Positions 57,578 to 64,000 of a stretch of DNA of 64,000 nt are shown piece by piece. The stretch spans positions 124,001 through 188,000 of the forward strand of contig JADIYA010000009.1 in assembly GCA_016705545.1 (NCBI GenBank). The letters run 5' to 3'. Each line of letters opens with the position of its first letter. The stretch's first letter is position 1. This stretch comes from Flavobacteriales bacterium. Lineage in GTDB: Bacteria > Bacteroidota > Bacteroidia > Flavobacteriales_F > PHOS-HE28. The notes beneath the pieces are model-generated. The model saw only the letters and a list, made by a program, of their open reading frames with translations. It did no database searches and was not told where the DNA came from. Both the position numbers and the translations under genes were made by a program.

Positions 57578-59062
57578 TTGAAGCCCACCCGCCTCCTACC
57601 CTTCCTCGCTGCCGCCGTGCTGCTGGTCAACTGCCGCAAGGACAAGCTCTTCACGGACGACCCGGTGACCTTGGATTTCAGCCAGACCGAGGTCCTTTTC
57701 GACACTGTTTTCACCCAGAACCCCTTCTCGGTGACCAAGCGCTTCCGGGTGCGCAACCCCAATTCGCAGGGGGTGCGGGTCGATATCGCCCTCGAGGGCG
57801 GCAACCCCTCCCCCTTCCGGATCAACGTCGATGGTGCTGCGGGCACCAGCTTCCAGGATGTCGAGATCCTTGGAGGCGACAGCATCTATGTGTTCGTGGA
57901 AGCGAGCCTGGATCAGACCGGCCAGAGCACTCCGCTGATCCACGAGGACCACATCGTGTTCCTCGCCAACGGCACTGAGCAGAAGGTGAAGCTGGTGGCC
58001 TGGGGACAGGATGCGCACTACTTCAGGCCCGATAGTTTCCCGAGCGGCCTGCCGGCATACAGCATCATCGCAGGACTAGATGACAATGGCAACAGCATCT
58101 GCGAGACCGTGACCTGGCCGAACGACAAGCCCTACGTGATCTACGGTTATGCGGTGGTTGACTCTTGCAGCAAGCTCATCATCGACCCAGGTGTCCGTGT
58201 GCATGTGCATGGCGGGGGCGGATTGTGGATCTACCGATGGGGCCGGATCGAAGCGAATGGAGAGGTGAACAGTCCGATCACATTCCAAAGCGACCGCCTC
58301 GAGGCGCTTTATGCCGAATTACCCGGCCAGTGGGAGCGGATCTGGATCAACGATGGCCCGGCCGGCGGCGACAACAAGTTGAAGAATGTCGTGATCAAGA
58401 ACGCATTGGTGGGCGTGCAATGCGAGACCTGGCCTGGAGTGCCAGATGCAGTGACCAGCCAAGCCAAGCTGATCCTGGAGAACGTGAAGATCCGCAACTG
58501 CAGCGCGGCGGGGATCCTGAGCCGCAACTACCGGATCGATGCCGCCAACTTGCTGGTGAGCGATTGCGGTCAATATTGCCTGGCGCTCACCGGTGGCGGC
58601 GCGTACCGGTTCCGCCACATGACCGTGGCCAACTACTGGAGCTACGGCATCCGCAACACGCCGGCCTTCATCATGACCAACACCTACGCCGACATCAATG
58701 GCGAACTGCAGGTGCGGGACATCGACACCAGTGATTTCAGGAACAGCATCATCCACGGGGCCAACAACAACGAATTCAAGCTCGAGTTCAATGGGCTGGC
58801 CACGCCCGACATCGATTTCGACCGCATCATGCTGCGAACCGACCAGAGCACCTCGGACCTCGGCTTCTTCCCCTTCCAGGACCGGATCTACCGCAACCAG
58901 AACCACGGCTTCGTAAGCGTGCAGGACCGGGATTTCCACATCACTTCATCTGCTTTCGGGCGTAACAAGGCCGACGGTGCCGGCCCTTTCCTCGACCTCG
59001 ACGGCATTGCACGGGGAGCTGATGGACTGCCCGACCTGGGTTGCTACGATTACGTGCCCTGA
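57578..59062 (+). CDS. surface lipoprotein with right-handed beta-helix
   Basis: I chose the TTG start at 57578 because it gives a compact lipoprotein signal (KPTRLLPFLAAAVLLVNC, lipobox LLVNC) and follows the -7-like box CATCTTTG at 57563. An ATG start at 57545 would place that box inside the gene. The protein has 494 residues: an Ig-like N-terminal domain with GGNPSPFRINVDGA, then parallel beta-helix repeats (VVIKNALVGVQCE, LILENVKIRNCSA, FRHMTVANYWSYG). A short C-terminal end DGLPDLGCYDYVP follows. Anchoring to a membrane is inferred from the lipobox; ligand unknown. Confidence 0.82.
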   Translation: MKPTRLLPFLAAAVLLVNCRKDKLFTDDPVTLDFSQTEVLFDTVFTQNPFSVTKRFRVRNPNSQGVRVDIALEGGNPSPFRINVDGAAGTSFQDVEILGGDSIYVFVEASLDQTGQSTPLIHEDHIVFLANGTEQKVKLVAWGQDAHYFRPDSFPSGLPAYSIIAGLDDNGNSICETVTWPNDKPYVIYGYAVVDSCSKLIIDPGVRVHVHGGGGLWIYRWGRIEANGEVNSPITFQSDRLEALYAELPGQWERIWINDGPAGGDNKLKNVVIKNALVGVQCETWPGVPDAVTSQAKLILENVKIRNCSAAGILSRNYRIDAANLLVSDCGQYCLALTGGGAYRFRHMTVANYWSYGIRNTPAFIMTNTYADINGELQVRDIDTSDFRNSIIHGANNNEFKLEFNGLATPDIDFDRIMLRTDQSTSDLGFFPFQDRIYRNQNHGFVSVQDRDFHITSSAFGRNKADGAGPFLDLDGIARGADGLPDLGCYDYVP

Positions 59063-60124
59063 TCAGCGCAGCCCGAGCAGGAAGCGCATGGTATCCACTC
59101 CATCGGCGTAGTCGCTGAGGGCCGGTCGTTGGGCTTCCCCGAAGGCGATGCCATCGCGCGCCACCACGCACTGGATCTTCTGCTCGTTGGCCTCTATGTA
59201 CGCGAGCACCTCTTCCTTGCGGTCGTAGCGCTGGTAGAATAGCGCCGCAACAGGGCTCGCCAGCGCGGTATCCTCCTTCAAGAGTACGAAGCCGTTCTCG
59301 AGGAAGGGCACGCGGTCGAGCAGCCAGAGCGCGCGGGTGTAGTCGTAGTTGTTGCCGTACTTGTTGTGATGCACGATCGCCGACCAGGGGAAGAAGGCCT
59401 TGAAGACCCGGTCGAGGTCGAAACCGCGCGGAACGAGCAATTTGCTCACGTTGCGGCAGCCGAGACCGAAATAGCGGAACACATCCTCTCCCAATGCAGC
59501 CAGCTGATCATCAGTCTCGGAGCCATCGATCACGGCGATGCTCACGCGGTTCTTGCGCACGATGCGTGGCGCGTGGCGGAAATAATGATCGAAGTACCTG
59601 GCGGTGTTGTCACTACCGGTGGCGATCAGCGCATCCACCTCACCGAGCTTCCCCGCTAGCGTGATGAGGCCTTCCGATGTGCCGGGCAGGAAATGATCGA
59701 GCACATCGATCAGCGCGGGGATCAGCTCCGGCTCCTGTGAGGAGCATTTGATGCGTGCCCGGTGGCCCGAGAGGAACACGGTGATGACATCGTGAAGCCC
59801 GACCAGCGGCACGTTGCCCGCGAGGATGAGTCCGACGGTGCTTGGCCTGACCTCTTCGGCCTGAAGCTCCGGATAGCGCTCAAGCCACTCCGTTAGCGAG
59901 GCCCCGGCCAGCGAAGCGCCCCAAGCGCCGAAGGCGAAGCGCACATTCTCCTCCGTTGCCCAGCCGTTGTGCTGCTGCGCCCTGCGGATGAGGGAATCCA
60001 ACATACCGTACTCACTCTCCGCAAGACCGATGGAATGCCCAGGCCACGGAGACCCAGCACCCAGAGCATTCATCACCGCGCCGAGCTGCTCGAGCGCCGA
60101 TCGCCGTTGTTCAATTCCATTCAT
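59063..60124 (-). CDS. acyl-CoA reductase (LuxC family)
   Basis: The 353-residue protein is an ALDH-like LuxC enzyme that reduces acyl-CoA (or acyl-ACP) to aldehyde with NAD(P)H. It has GLILAGNVPLVGLHDVITVF and LIATGSDNTARYFDHYF, then a Cys in YFGLGCRNVSKLLVPRG at the catalytic position and FPWSAIVHHNKYGNNYDYTR. Divergent from a ferredoxin gene, with 71 nt between the starts. The pairing is common in Bacteroidota, but the pathway is not established. Confidence 0.87.
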   Translation of the reverse strand: MNGIEQRRSALEQLGAVMNALGAGSPWPGHSIGLAESEYGMLDSLIRRAQQHNGWATEENVRFAFGAWGASLAGASLTEWLERYPELQAEEVRPSTVGLILAGNVPLVGLHDVITVFLSGHRARIKCSSQEPELIPALIDVLDHFLPGTSEGLITLAGKLGEVDALIATGSDNTARYFDHYFRHAPRIVRKNRVSIAVIDGSETDDQLAALGEDVFRYFGLGCRNVSKLLVPRGFDLDRVFKAFFPWSAIVHHNKYGNNYDYTRALWLLDRVPFLENGFVLLKEDTALASPVAALFYQRYDRKEEVLAYIEANEQKIQCVVARDGIAFGEAQRPALSDYADGVDTMRFLLGLR

Positions 60125-60195
60125 GCTCCTGAGGTGGTCACATCGCGCCGATCTGCCCGGCTATCTTCGCGGCGCTAAAAGTATCCCGCACCACC

Positions 60196-60543
60196 ATGGC
60201 CATCGTGATCACCGACGAATGCATCAACTGCGGCGCCTGCGAGCCGGAGTGCCCCAACAATGCCATCTATGAGGGCGGCGCCGAATGGCGGCTGGCCGAT
60301 GGTACCGCGCTCCACGGGCCACAGACCACCCCGATGGGCAACAGCTACGATGCCGATGCAGCCAATGCGCCCAAGGCCATGGACGTGTACTACATCGTGG
60401 CCGACAAATGCACCGAATGCACCGGCTTCCACGATGAGCCGCAATGCGCTGCCGTATGCCCGGTCGATTGCTGCGTGGACGACCCCGACCACCGCGAGAC
60501 CAAGGAGCAGTTGATGGCCAAGAAGGAGTTCATGCACTTGTAG
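60196..60543 (+). CDS. 4Fe-4S dicluster ferredoxin
   Basis: The 115-residue protein has two cluster motifs: CINCGACEPECPNN near the N-terminus and CTECTGFHDEPQCAAVCPVDCC around residues 74-95. It should carry electrons between enzymes in the cytoplasm. Its divergent neighbour is an acyl-CoA reductase, so a joint role in acyl-group reduction is possible. A weak TATCTTCG box precedes it at about 60162. Confidence 0.95.
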   Translation: MAIVITDECINCGACEPECPNNAIYEGGAEWRLADGTALHGPQTTPMGNSYDADAANAPKAMDVYYIVADKCTECTGFHDEPQCAAVCPVDCCVDDPDHRETKEQLMAKKEFMHL

Positions 60544-60550
60544 CGAACTG

Positions 60551-61474
60551 ATGGTGAAGCCGCCGTTCGAGCTGCGCCAACGACGTGATTTCGGGCAGCT
60601 GATAAGCGGCTCATTCGCGCTGATGCGCCAGCATGGACGGCCCTTGTACCGCGCCATTGCCGTGAGCTGCCTTCCGCTCCTGCTCTTCGGGGCCTACCTC
60701 ATCGGCGGGGGCTTCGGACAGATGTTGGGTGCGCGCACGCAAGACCCTTTCACTTCCACCGGTGACCGCTTCGCCTACGGCGGAATCATGATCGGCGTGG
60801 CCTACTTGCTCTTCGCGCTCTTGATCGTATTCCTGCATGCACTGGTGCATGAATTCCTCCGCGCGCACGACCGCGGCGAGGGGAGTTCAGCCACCACGAG
60901 TTTCCTGGTGAAACGCGCACTGGGCCGGCTCTTCCACTATCTCGGCATCCTGATCCTCCTAGGCTTGATGGCAGGCGGAGCGGCCGTGGTCTTCGTCTTG
61001 CTGATCCTGCTGGAGGAACCGGTGCTCAGCGTGGTGGCGGTCCTGGGCATGTTAGCCGCCGTGCTGGCCGTCACCACCTATGCATCGCTCGCGAGCGCGG
61101 CCCAGGCCGTTGAGCGCGCGGGCGTGACTACGGCGATGCATCGTTCCTTCATGCTGGTGCGCGGTGATTTCTGGCCCACGCTCGGAGTCTCGATGGTGAT
61201 GGGCCTGATCGTGGGCGCCATCGGCTACATCGTGCAGATCCTGGGCGTTGTGGTGATGATGCTCCTGATGTTCCTGGGTGCTTCCGGCGATCCAGAGGCC
61301 ATGAACTCAGTGATGCCGATGGTGATGTCGGTGTTCTTCGGATTGCAGTTCGGGGTGATGCTCTTCACCTATCCGCTTCCCTGCGCGTGCATGGTGCTGA
61401 AGTTCTGCAGTCGTGTTGAAGAGACCGAAGGGCATGGCCTGCGCTCGCGGATCGAGGCTTTCGATGCGATCTGA
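60551..61474 (+). CDS. hypothetical integral membrane protein
   Basis: The 307-residue protein has about six hydrophobic helices (around residues 37-57, 75-100, 130-155, 158-178, 205-240 and 258-280). The N-terminus is a short amphipathic cytoplasmic segment with RDFGQLISGSFALMRQ. The pattern of paired helices followed by a conserved GDFWPTLGVSMVMGL segment occurs in Bacteroidota membrane proteins of unknown function. It is 7 nt after the ferredoxin gene, so probably cotranscribed. Confidence 0.75.
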   Translation: MVKPPFELRQRRDFGQLISGSFALMRQHGRPLYRAIAVSCLPLLLFGAYLIGGGFGQMLGARTQDPFTSTGDRFAYGGIMIGVAYLLFALLIVFLHALVHEFLRAHDRGEGSSATTSFLVKRALGRLFHYLGILILLGLMAGGAAVVFVLLILLEEPVLSVVAVLGMLAAVLAVTTYASLASAAQAVERAGVTTAMHRSFMLVRGDFWPTLGVSMVMGLIVGAIGYIVQILGVVVMMLLMFLGASGDPEAMNSVMPMVMSVFFGLQFGVMLFTYPLPCACMVLKFCSRVEETEGHGLRSRIEAFDAI

Positions 61475-61480
61475 GCCTAA

Positions 61481-62833
61481 TCAGCGCAGCCACTCCAACT
61501 CCACGCGCCGCTCGCCGGGATCGCGCCCCAAGCTGCGGCTGTCGCCGTAATAATTCACCAAAAGGCGGTCGCCATCGATGCCGCGCGCAAGCAGGTAGCC
61601 CCGCACGGCCTTCGCGCGCTGTTCGCTGAGCCAGAGATTGCGTGCCGGATCGCCACTGCGATCGGTGTGGCCGGTGATGAGGACCTTGTCCTGCGGCGAT
61701 CGGGCCAACTGCTCGAACACCTCGTTGAGCAGCACGCGCTGATCGGGCTCGAGCGAAGTGCTGTTCCGCTCGAATCGGACGGTGAGGTTGCGGCCGGTGA
61801 GCGCTGCGAGATTGGCTGAAGGGTTCTCCTCGTTCCCACGGTCACGTGCATCCTTCACGTCGATCTCCAACCCGGTGAGACGGTCTTCCATGTCTTCCAT
61901 GCGATCGCGCAGCTCCCAGAGCTCCCGACGCTGGTCCATCCGATCAATCCGCTGATTGATAGCGTCGAATTCCTGCTTCAGCCAACGGTCGCGCTTACGA
62001 ATACGCGATAATGGAACAGCGCTGGATGCAGTTCCGCTGGTATCGGGAGCCGCTTGATCGGCAATGCCTTGCAGCAGGCCCCCGGCTAACTCGGGATCCG
62101 ATCCCACGCCGCCCCCAGTGTCAGCCAGCCGCAGGTCCAGAGCGCAGAGATAATTCTCCTGGTCGAACACGGTGCCGCAGGTGCTGTTGATCCTCTCGAC
62201 TTGTCCCGGCGGAACTTGCTCAGCCGCGAGCACATTCACCTGGCTCAACGGAAGCAGATCGGCCCGCAGCTGCCGCTCGAGTTCTTGCCGCTGGCTGCGC
62301 ACGTAGTAATACACCGCCAGGTACTTGTCCTGTTCTGCGCCTCCGTCCACGCCGAATCGGGCGTTGCTCCAATCGATCCGTGTGAGGCGCTCCAATTGGC
62401 CACGCGTGCTGGGGCTCAGCGCAACGCGATCCGGGCCAGGATGCAGGTGATCAACAGCTGCCGCGATCAGTGCATCGATATCGGTGGCCATGGCAGCTGC
62501 CGGCAGATCGCTCTTCACGCCCTGCTTGGTGAAATGGACGCGCGCATCGAGGTAGGCGCCGATCGCCGATTCAACCAGCCTGTCGAGCATGACCGCATTT
62601 TCAGCAGGGGCATCGCTCAAGCGCTGCAGTTCGAAGGCAATGCCCGCGTTCAGGGCAGGCCTCCAGATGGCACGCAGCTCCAGGCTTGCATCCTCTTCCT
62701 CACCCGGGACCTCCACGATGATGTCGGTGCCATTGCTCGAGGAAACCAACCGAGGGGGTTGCGGCCAAGCGTATTGAGCGCTTGCCAGTGCAATCGCCCA
62801 AACCGGGAACCGGTATGCGCCATTCAGGATCAT
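61481..62833 (-). CDS. OmpA-family peptidoglycan-associated protein
   Basis: The 450-residue protein has a short N-terminal hydrophobic segment that may be a signal peptide. A central coiled-coil region follows (residues about 280-340; RELWELRDRMEDMEDRLTGLE), and a C-terminal OmpA domain (residues about 348-450) with LNEVFEQLARSPQDKVLITG, HTDRSGDPARNLWLSEQRAK and NYYGDSRSLGRDPGERRVEL. The domain binds peptidoglycan and anchors the outer membrane. It overlaps the following small gene by 4 nt. Confidence 0.87.
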   Translation of the reverse strand: MILNGAYRFPVWAIALASAQYAWPQPPRLVSSSNGTDIIVEVPGEEEDASLELRAIWRPALNAGIAFELQRLSDAPAENAVMLDRLVESAIGAYLDARVHFTKQGVKSDLPAAAMATDIDALIAAAVDHLHPGPDRVALSPSTRGQLERLTRIDWSNARFGVDGGAEQDKYLAVYYYVRSQRQELERQLRADLLPLSQVNVLAAEQVPPGQVERINSTCGTVFDQENYLCALDLRLADTGGGVGSDPELAGGLLQGIADQAAPDTSGTASSAVPLSRIRKRDRWLKQEFDAINQRIDRMDQRRELWELRDRMEDMEDRLTGLEIDVKDARDRGNEENPSANLAALTGRNLTVRFERNSTSLEPDQRVLLNEVFEQLARSPQDKVLITGHTDRSGDPARNLWLSEQRAKAVRGYLLARGIDGDRLLVNYYGDSRSLGRDPGERRVELEWLR

Positions 62834-63252
62834 AGTCTTGCCTTCACGGCATTTCGAACGGCTTCAATCTGCAATCGCTCACGCGCCCAGCGCCATGCCT
62901 CGTTACGCGAGTCGAACACGCGGAATGGGAAGCGAGGACGGTGCACTTGCCGGAAGAACTCCAACTGGCCGCGGCATTGCGGGTTGGCCGTGTACACTGC
63001 CACCGGATGGCCCTGAGCGCGGCAAACGCGCACAAGCAGCGCACGAGCGCTGTCATCAACGGCCACGCTCGGTGCATGGTCGATCAGCACCGGCACGCGG
63101 CCCGTGGCATCCATGGCAGCCACCAACCGGATCATCTCCTTCATCACCTTAGGCTGCAACTGGGCGCCCTCCAGCAGGACAAGGTGCAGCACCCCTTCAT
63201 CACGCCACAATTCGAAGGGCTGTTCAAAGGCGGGAGGCTCCCATTGAAGCAT
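62830..63252 (-). CDS. STAS/SEC14-like small protein (DUF7793 type)
   Basis: Starting at ATG 63252 gives 140 residues. The fold pattern FELWRDEGVLHLVLLEGAQL, VLIDHAPSVAVDDSARALLV and FRQVHRPRFPFRVFDSRNEA is like the STAS/SEC14-like proteins found near signalling genes in Bacteroidota. An alternative start at 63285 would add 11 residues. Its stop overlaps the start of the OmpA gene, suggesting coexpression. Function unknown. Confidence 0.7.
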   Translation of the reverse strand: MLQWEPPAFEQPFELWRDEGVLHLVLLEGAQLQPKVMKEMIRLVAAMDATGRVPVLIDHAPSVAVDDSARALLVRVCRAQGHPVAVYTANPQCRGQLEFFRQVHRPRFPFRVFDSRNEAWRWARERLQIEAVRNAVKARL

Positions 63253-63359
63253 GCGGCAAGCTAGAAGCGCTGCGGTGGCTGGCATCGGCCAGTGCTCGGT
63301 GCGATCTCAACACCGCATGTGGATAAGGTCCATCGCCGGTGAGCGGCTACCTTGGTGGC

Positions 63360-63887
63360 ATGAATGCCATTGAAAGACCAGCTTCCTCCGAATTCGCCGC
63401 TTACTACGCACCATACATCGCCCGCTGCGAAGGGGATGACCTGATCGCCGCTCTCACGATGACCTCTGAGCGCTTCGAATCGATGACCGCATCCCTTCCC
63501 GACACCATGGGCGATCACCGGTACGCTGAAGGCAAATGGTCGATCAAGGAGGTGTTGCAGCACTTGATCGACTGCGAGCGGGTGTTCGCCTACCGGGCCT
63601 TGCGCTTCGCGCGCAACGATGCTACCGAGCTGCATGGCTTTGATGAAGATGCCTATGCGCCTGCTTCGGAGGCCGACCGCCGCACCTTGGCAGATCTGCG
63701 CATGGAGCACGCGGCCGTGCGCTCAGCGAGCATCGCCTTGTTCAAGAGCTTCTCGGCGGCCATGCTGCTGCGTTCCGGGAGCGCTAACGGGAACCGGTTC
63801 ACGGTGCGTGCACTGGGTTGGGCGATCGCCGGTCACGAGCTGCACCACCTGGATGTGATCAACCAACGCTACCTCGCACATGGCTAA
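63360..63887 (+). CDS. DinB-family protein
   Basis: The 175-residue protein has the DinB/YfiT metal-binding helical bundle pattern: KWSIKEVLQHLIDCERVFAY with a His after the conserved helix, and GWAIAGHELHHLDVINQRYL with two more His residues. Some family members are bacillithiol transferases; the activity of this one is not known. The ATG at 63360 lies shortly after TACCTTGG, a -7-like box. It overlaps the next gene. Confidence 0.9.
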   Translation: MNAIERPASSEFAAYYAPYIARCEGDDLIAALTMTSERFESMTASLPDTMGDHRYAEGKWSIKEVLQHLIDCERVFAYRALRFARNDATELHGFDEDAYAPASEADRRTLADLRMEHAAVRSASIALFKSFSAAMLLRSGSANGNRFTVRALGWAIAGHELHHLDVINQRYLAHG

Positions 63888-64000
63888 GACGATTCAGCGC
63901 TGGTTCGACCAGTATGGCGAGAGCCATCAGAACCCTGTGAATAAGCTCATCCACTGGATATGCGTGCCCACCATCTTCTTCTGCGTGGTCGGGCTGATCG
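63880..64000 (+). CDS. DUF962 / Mpo1-like membrane protein, 5' part only
   Basis: The frame starts at ATG 63880, overlapping the DinB stop, and runs off the window after 40 residues. The visible part, MAKTIQRWFDQYGESHQNP followed by NKLIHWICVPTIFFC, is the N-terminus of the DUF962/Mpo1-like family, which has histidine-rich helices and relates to 2-hydroxy fatty acid dioxygenases. Confidence 0.85.
   Translation, partial: MAKTIQRWFDQYGESHQNPVNKLIHWICVPTIFFCVVGLI

Overview
The window is GC-rich chromosomal DNA that reads as a member of the Bacteroidota, most likely a high-GC Flavobacteriales genome (inference). The reasons are: secreted proteins ending in type IX secretion (T9SS) sorting domains, the Bat (Bacteroides aerotolerance) operon, a DUF3276/PUR-alpha protein, a ~316-residue NusB, LytTR two-component regulation, a type-B ribosomal protein L31, and promoters with the Bacteroidota -7 box TAnnTTTG, twice with a TTG exactly 19 nt upstream. 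Ribosome-binding sites are weak and many genes overlap by 4 nt (ATGA/GTGA).

Layout. 1-9.5 kb is the 3' part of an aryl-polyene/flexirubin-type biosynthetic operon: ketosynthases, two chain-length-factor-like partners, two acyl carrier proteins, two hotdog dehydratases, a thioesterase, a lysophospholipid-type acyltransferase, a polysaccharide deacetylase fused to a LolA-like domain, and a GT2 glycosyltransferase. 9.5-13.8 kb is housekeeping (DnaQ-like exonuclease, CoaE, YajC, DUF1573 lipoprotein, NusB) interrupted by an inverted-repeat element at 10866-11059. 13.9-22.1 kb carries an MsbA/Mdl-like ABC exporter, two different L,D-transpeptidases, TypA/BipA and an enoyl-CoA hydratase. 22.2-33.5 kb is rich in surface and envelope functions: a dockerin-like repeat protein, a large MopE-type Ca/Cu-binding repeat protein with a duplicated Cys-rich module, a lipase, a LytTR regulator with its histidine kinase, an ACP phosphodiesterase, an MltF-like lytic transglycosylase and a T9SS-secreted peptidylarginine/agmatine deiminase.

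33.5-42.0 kb contains ordinary conserved genes (VOC protein, cold-shock protein, DUF3276, MazG-like, MoxR, DUF58, BatA, BatB, two TPR BatC-like proteins) that are nearly all interrupted by single-base indels, whereas the flanks are almost clean. I read this as a poor-consensus stretch rather than gene decay. The Bat operon continues intact through BatD and BatE to 44.5 kb. 44.5-50.1 kb is one giant T9SS adhesin/beta-helix gene with eight 79-residue Ig-like repeats in alternating A/B order. 50.4-50.7 kb holds tRNA-Ser, tRNA-Pro and tRNA-Arg on the minus strand, separated by terminator hairpins. 50.8-64 kb is metabolic and envelope genes: two thiolases, PaaI, a CPA2 antiporter, DUF486, DUF1801/YdeI, L31, a beta-helix lipoprotein, acyl-CoA reductase next to a divergent ferredoxin, OmpA, DinB and the start of a DUF962 gene.

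Together the window covers acyl-chain chemistry (pigment operon, thiolases, acyl-CoA reductase), envelope maintenance, and T9SS surface display. No phage, transposase, CRISPR array or rRNA was seen.
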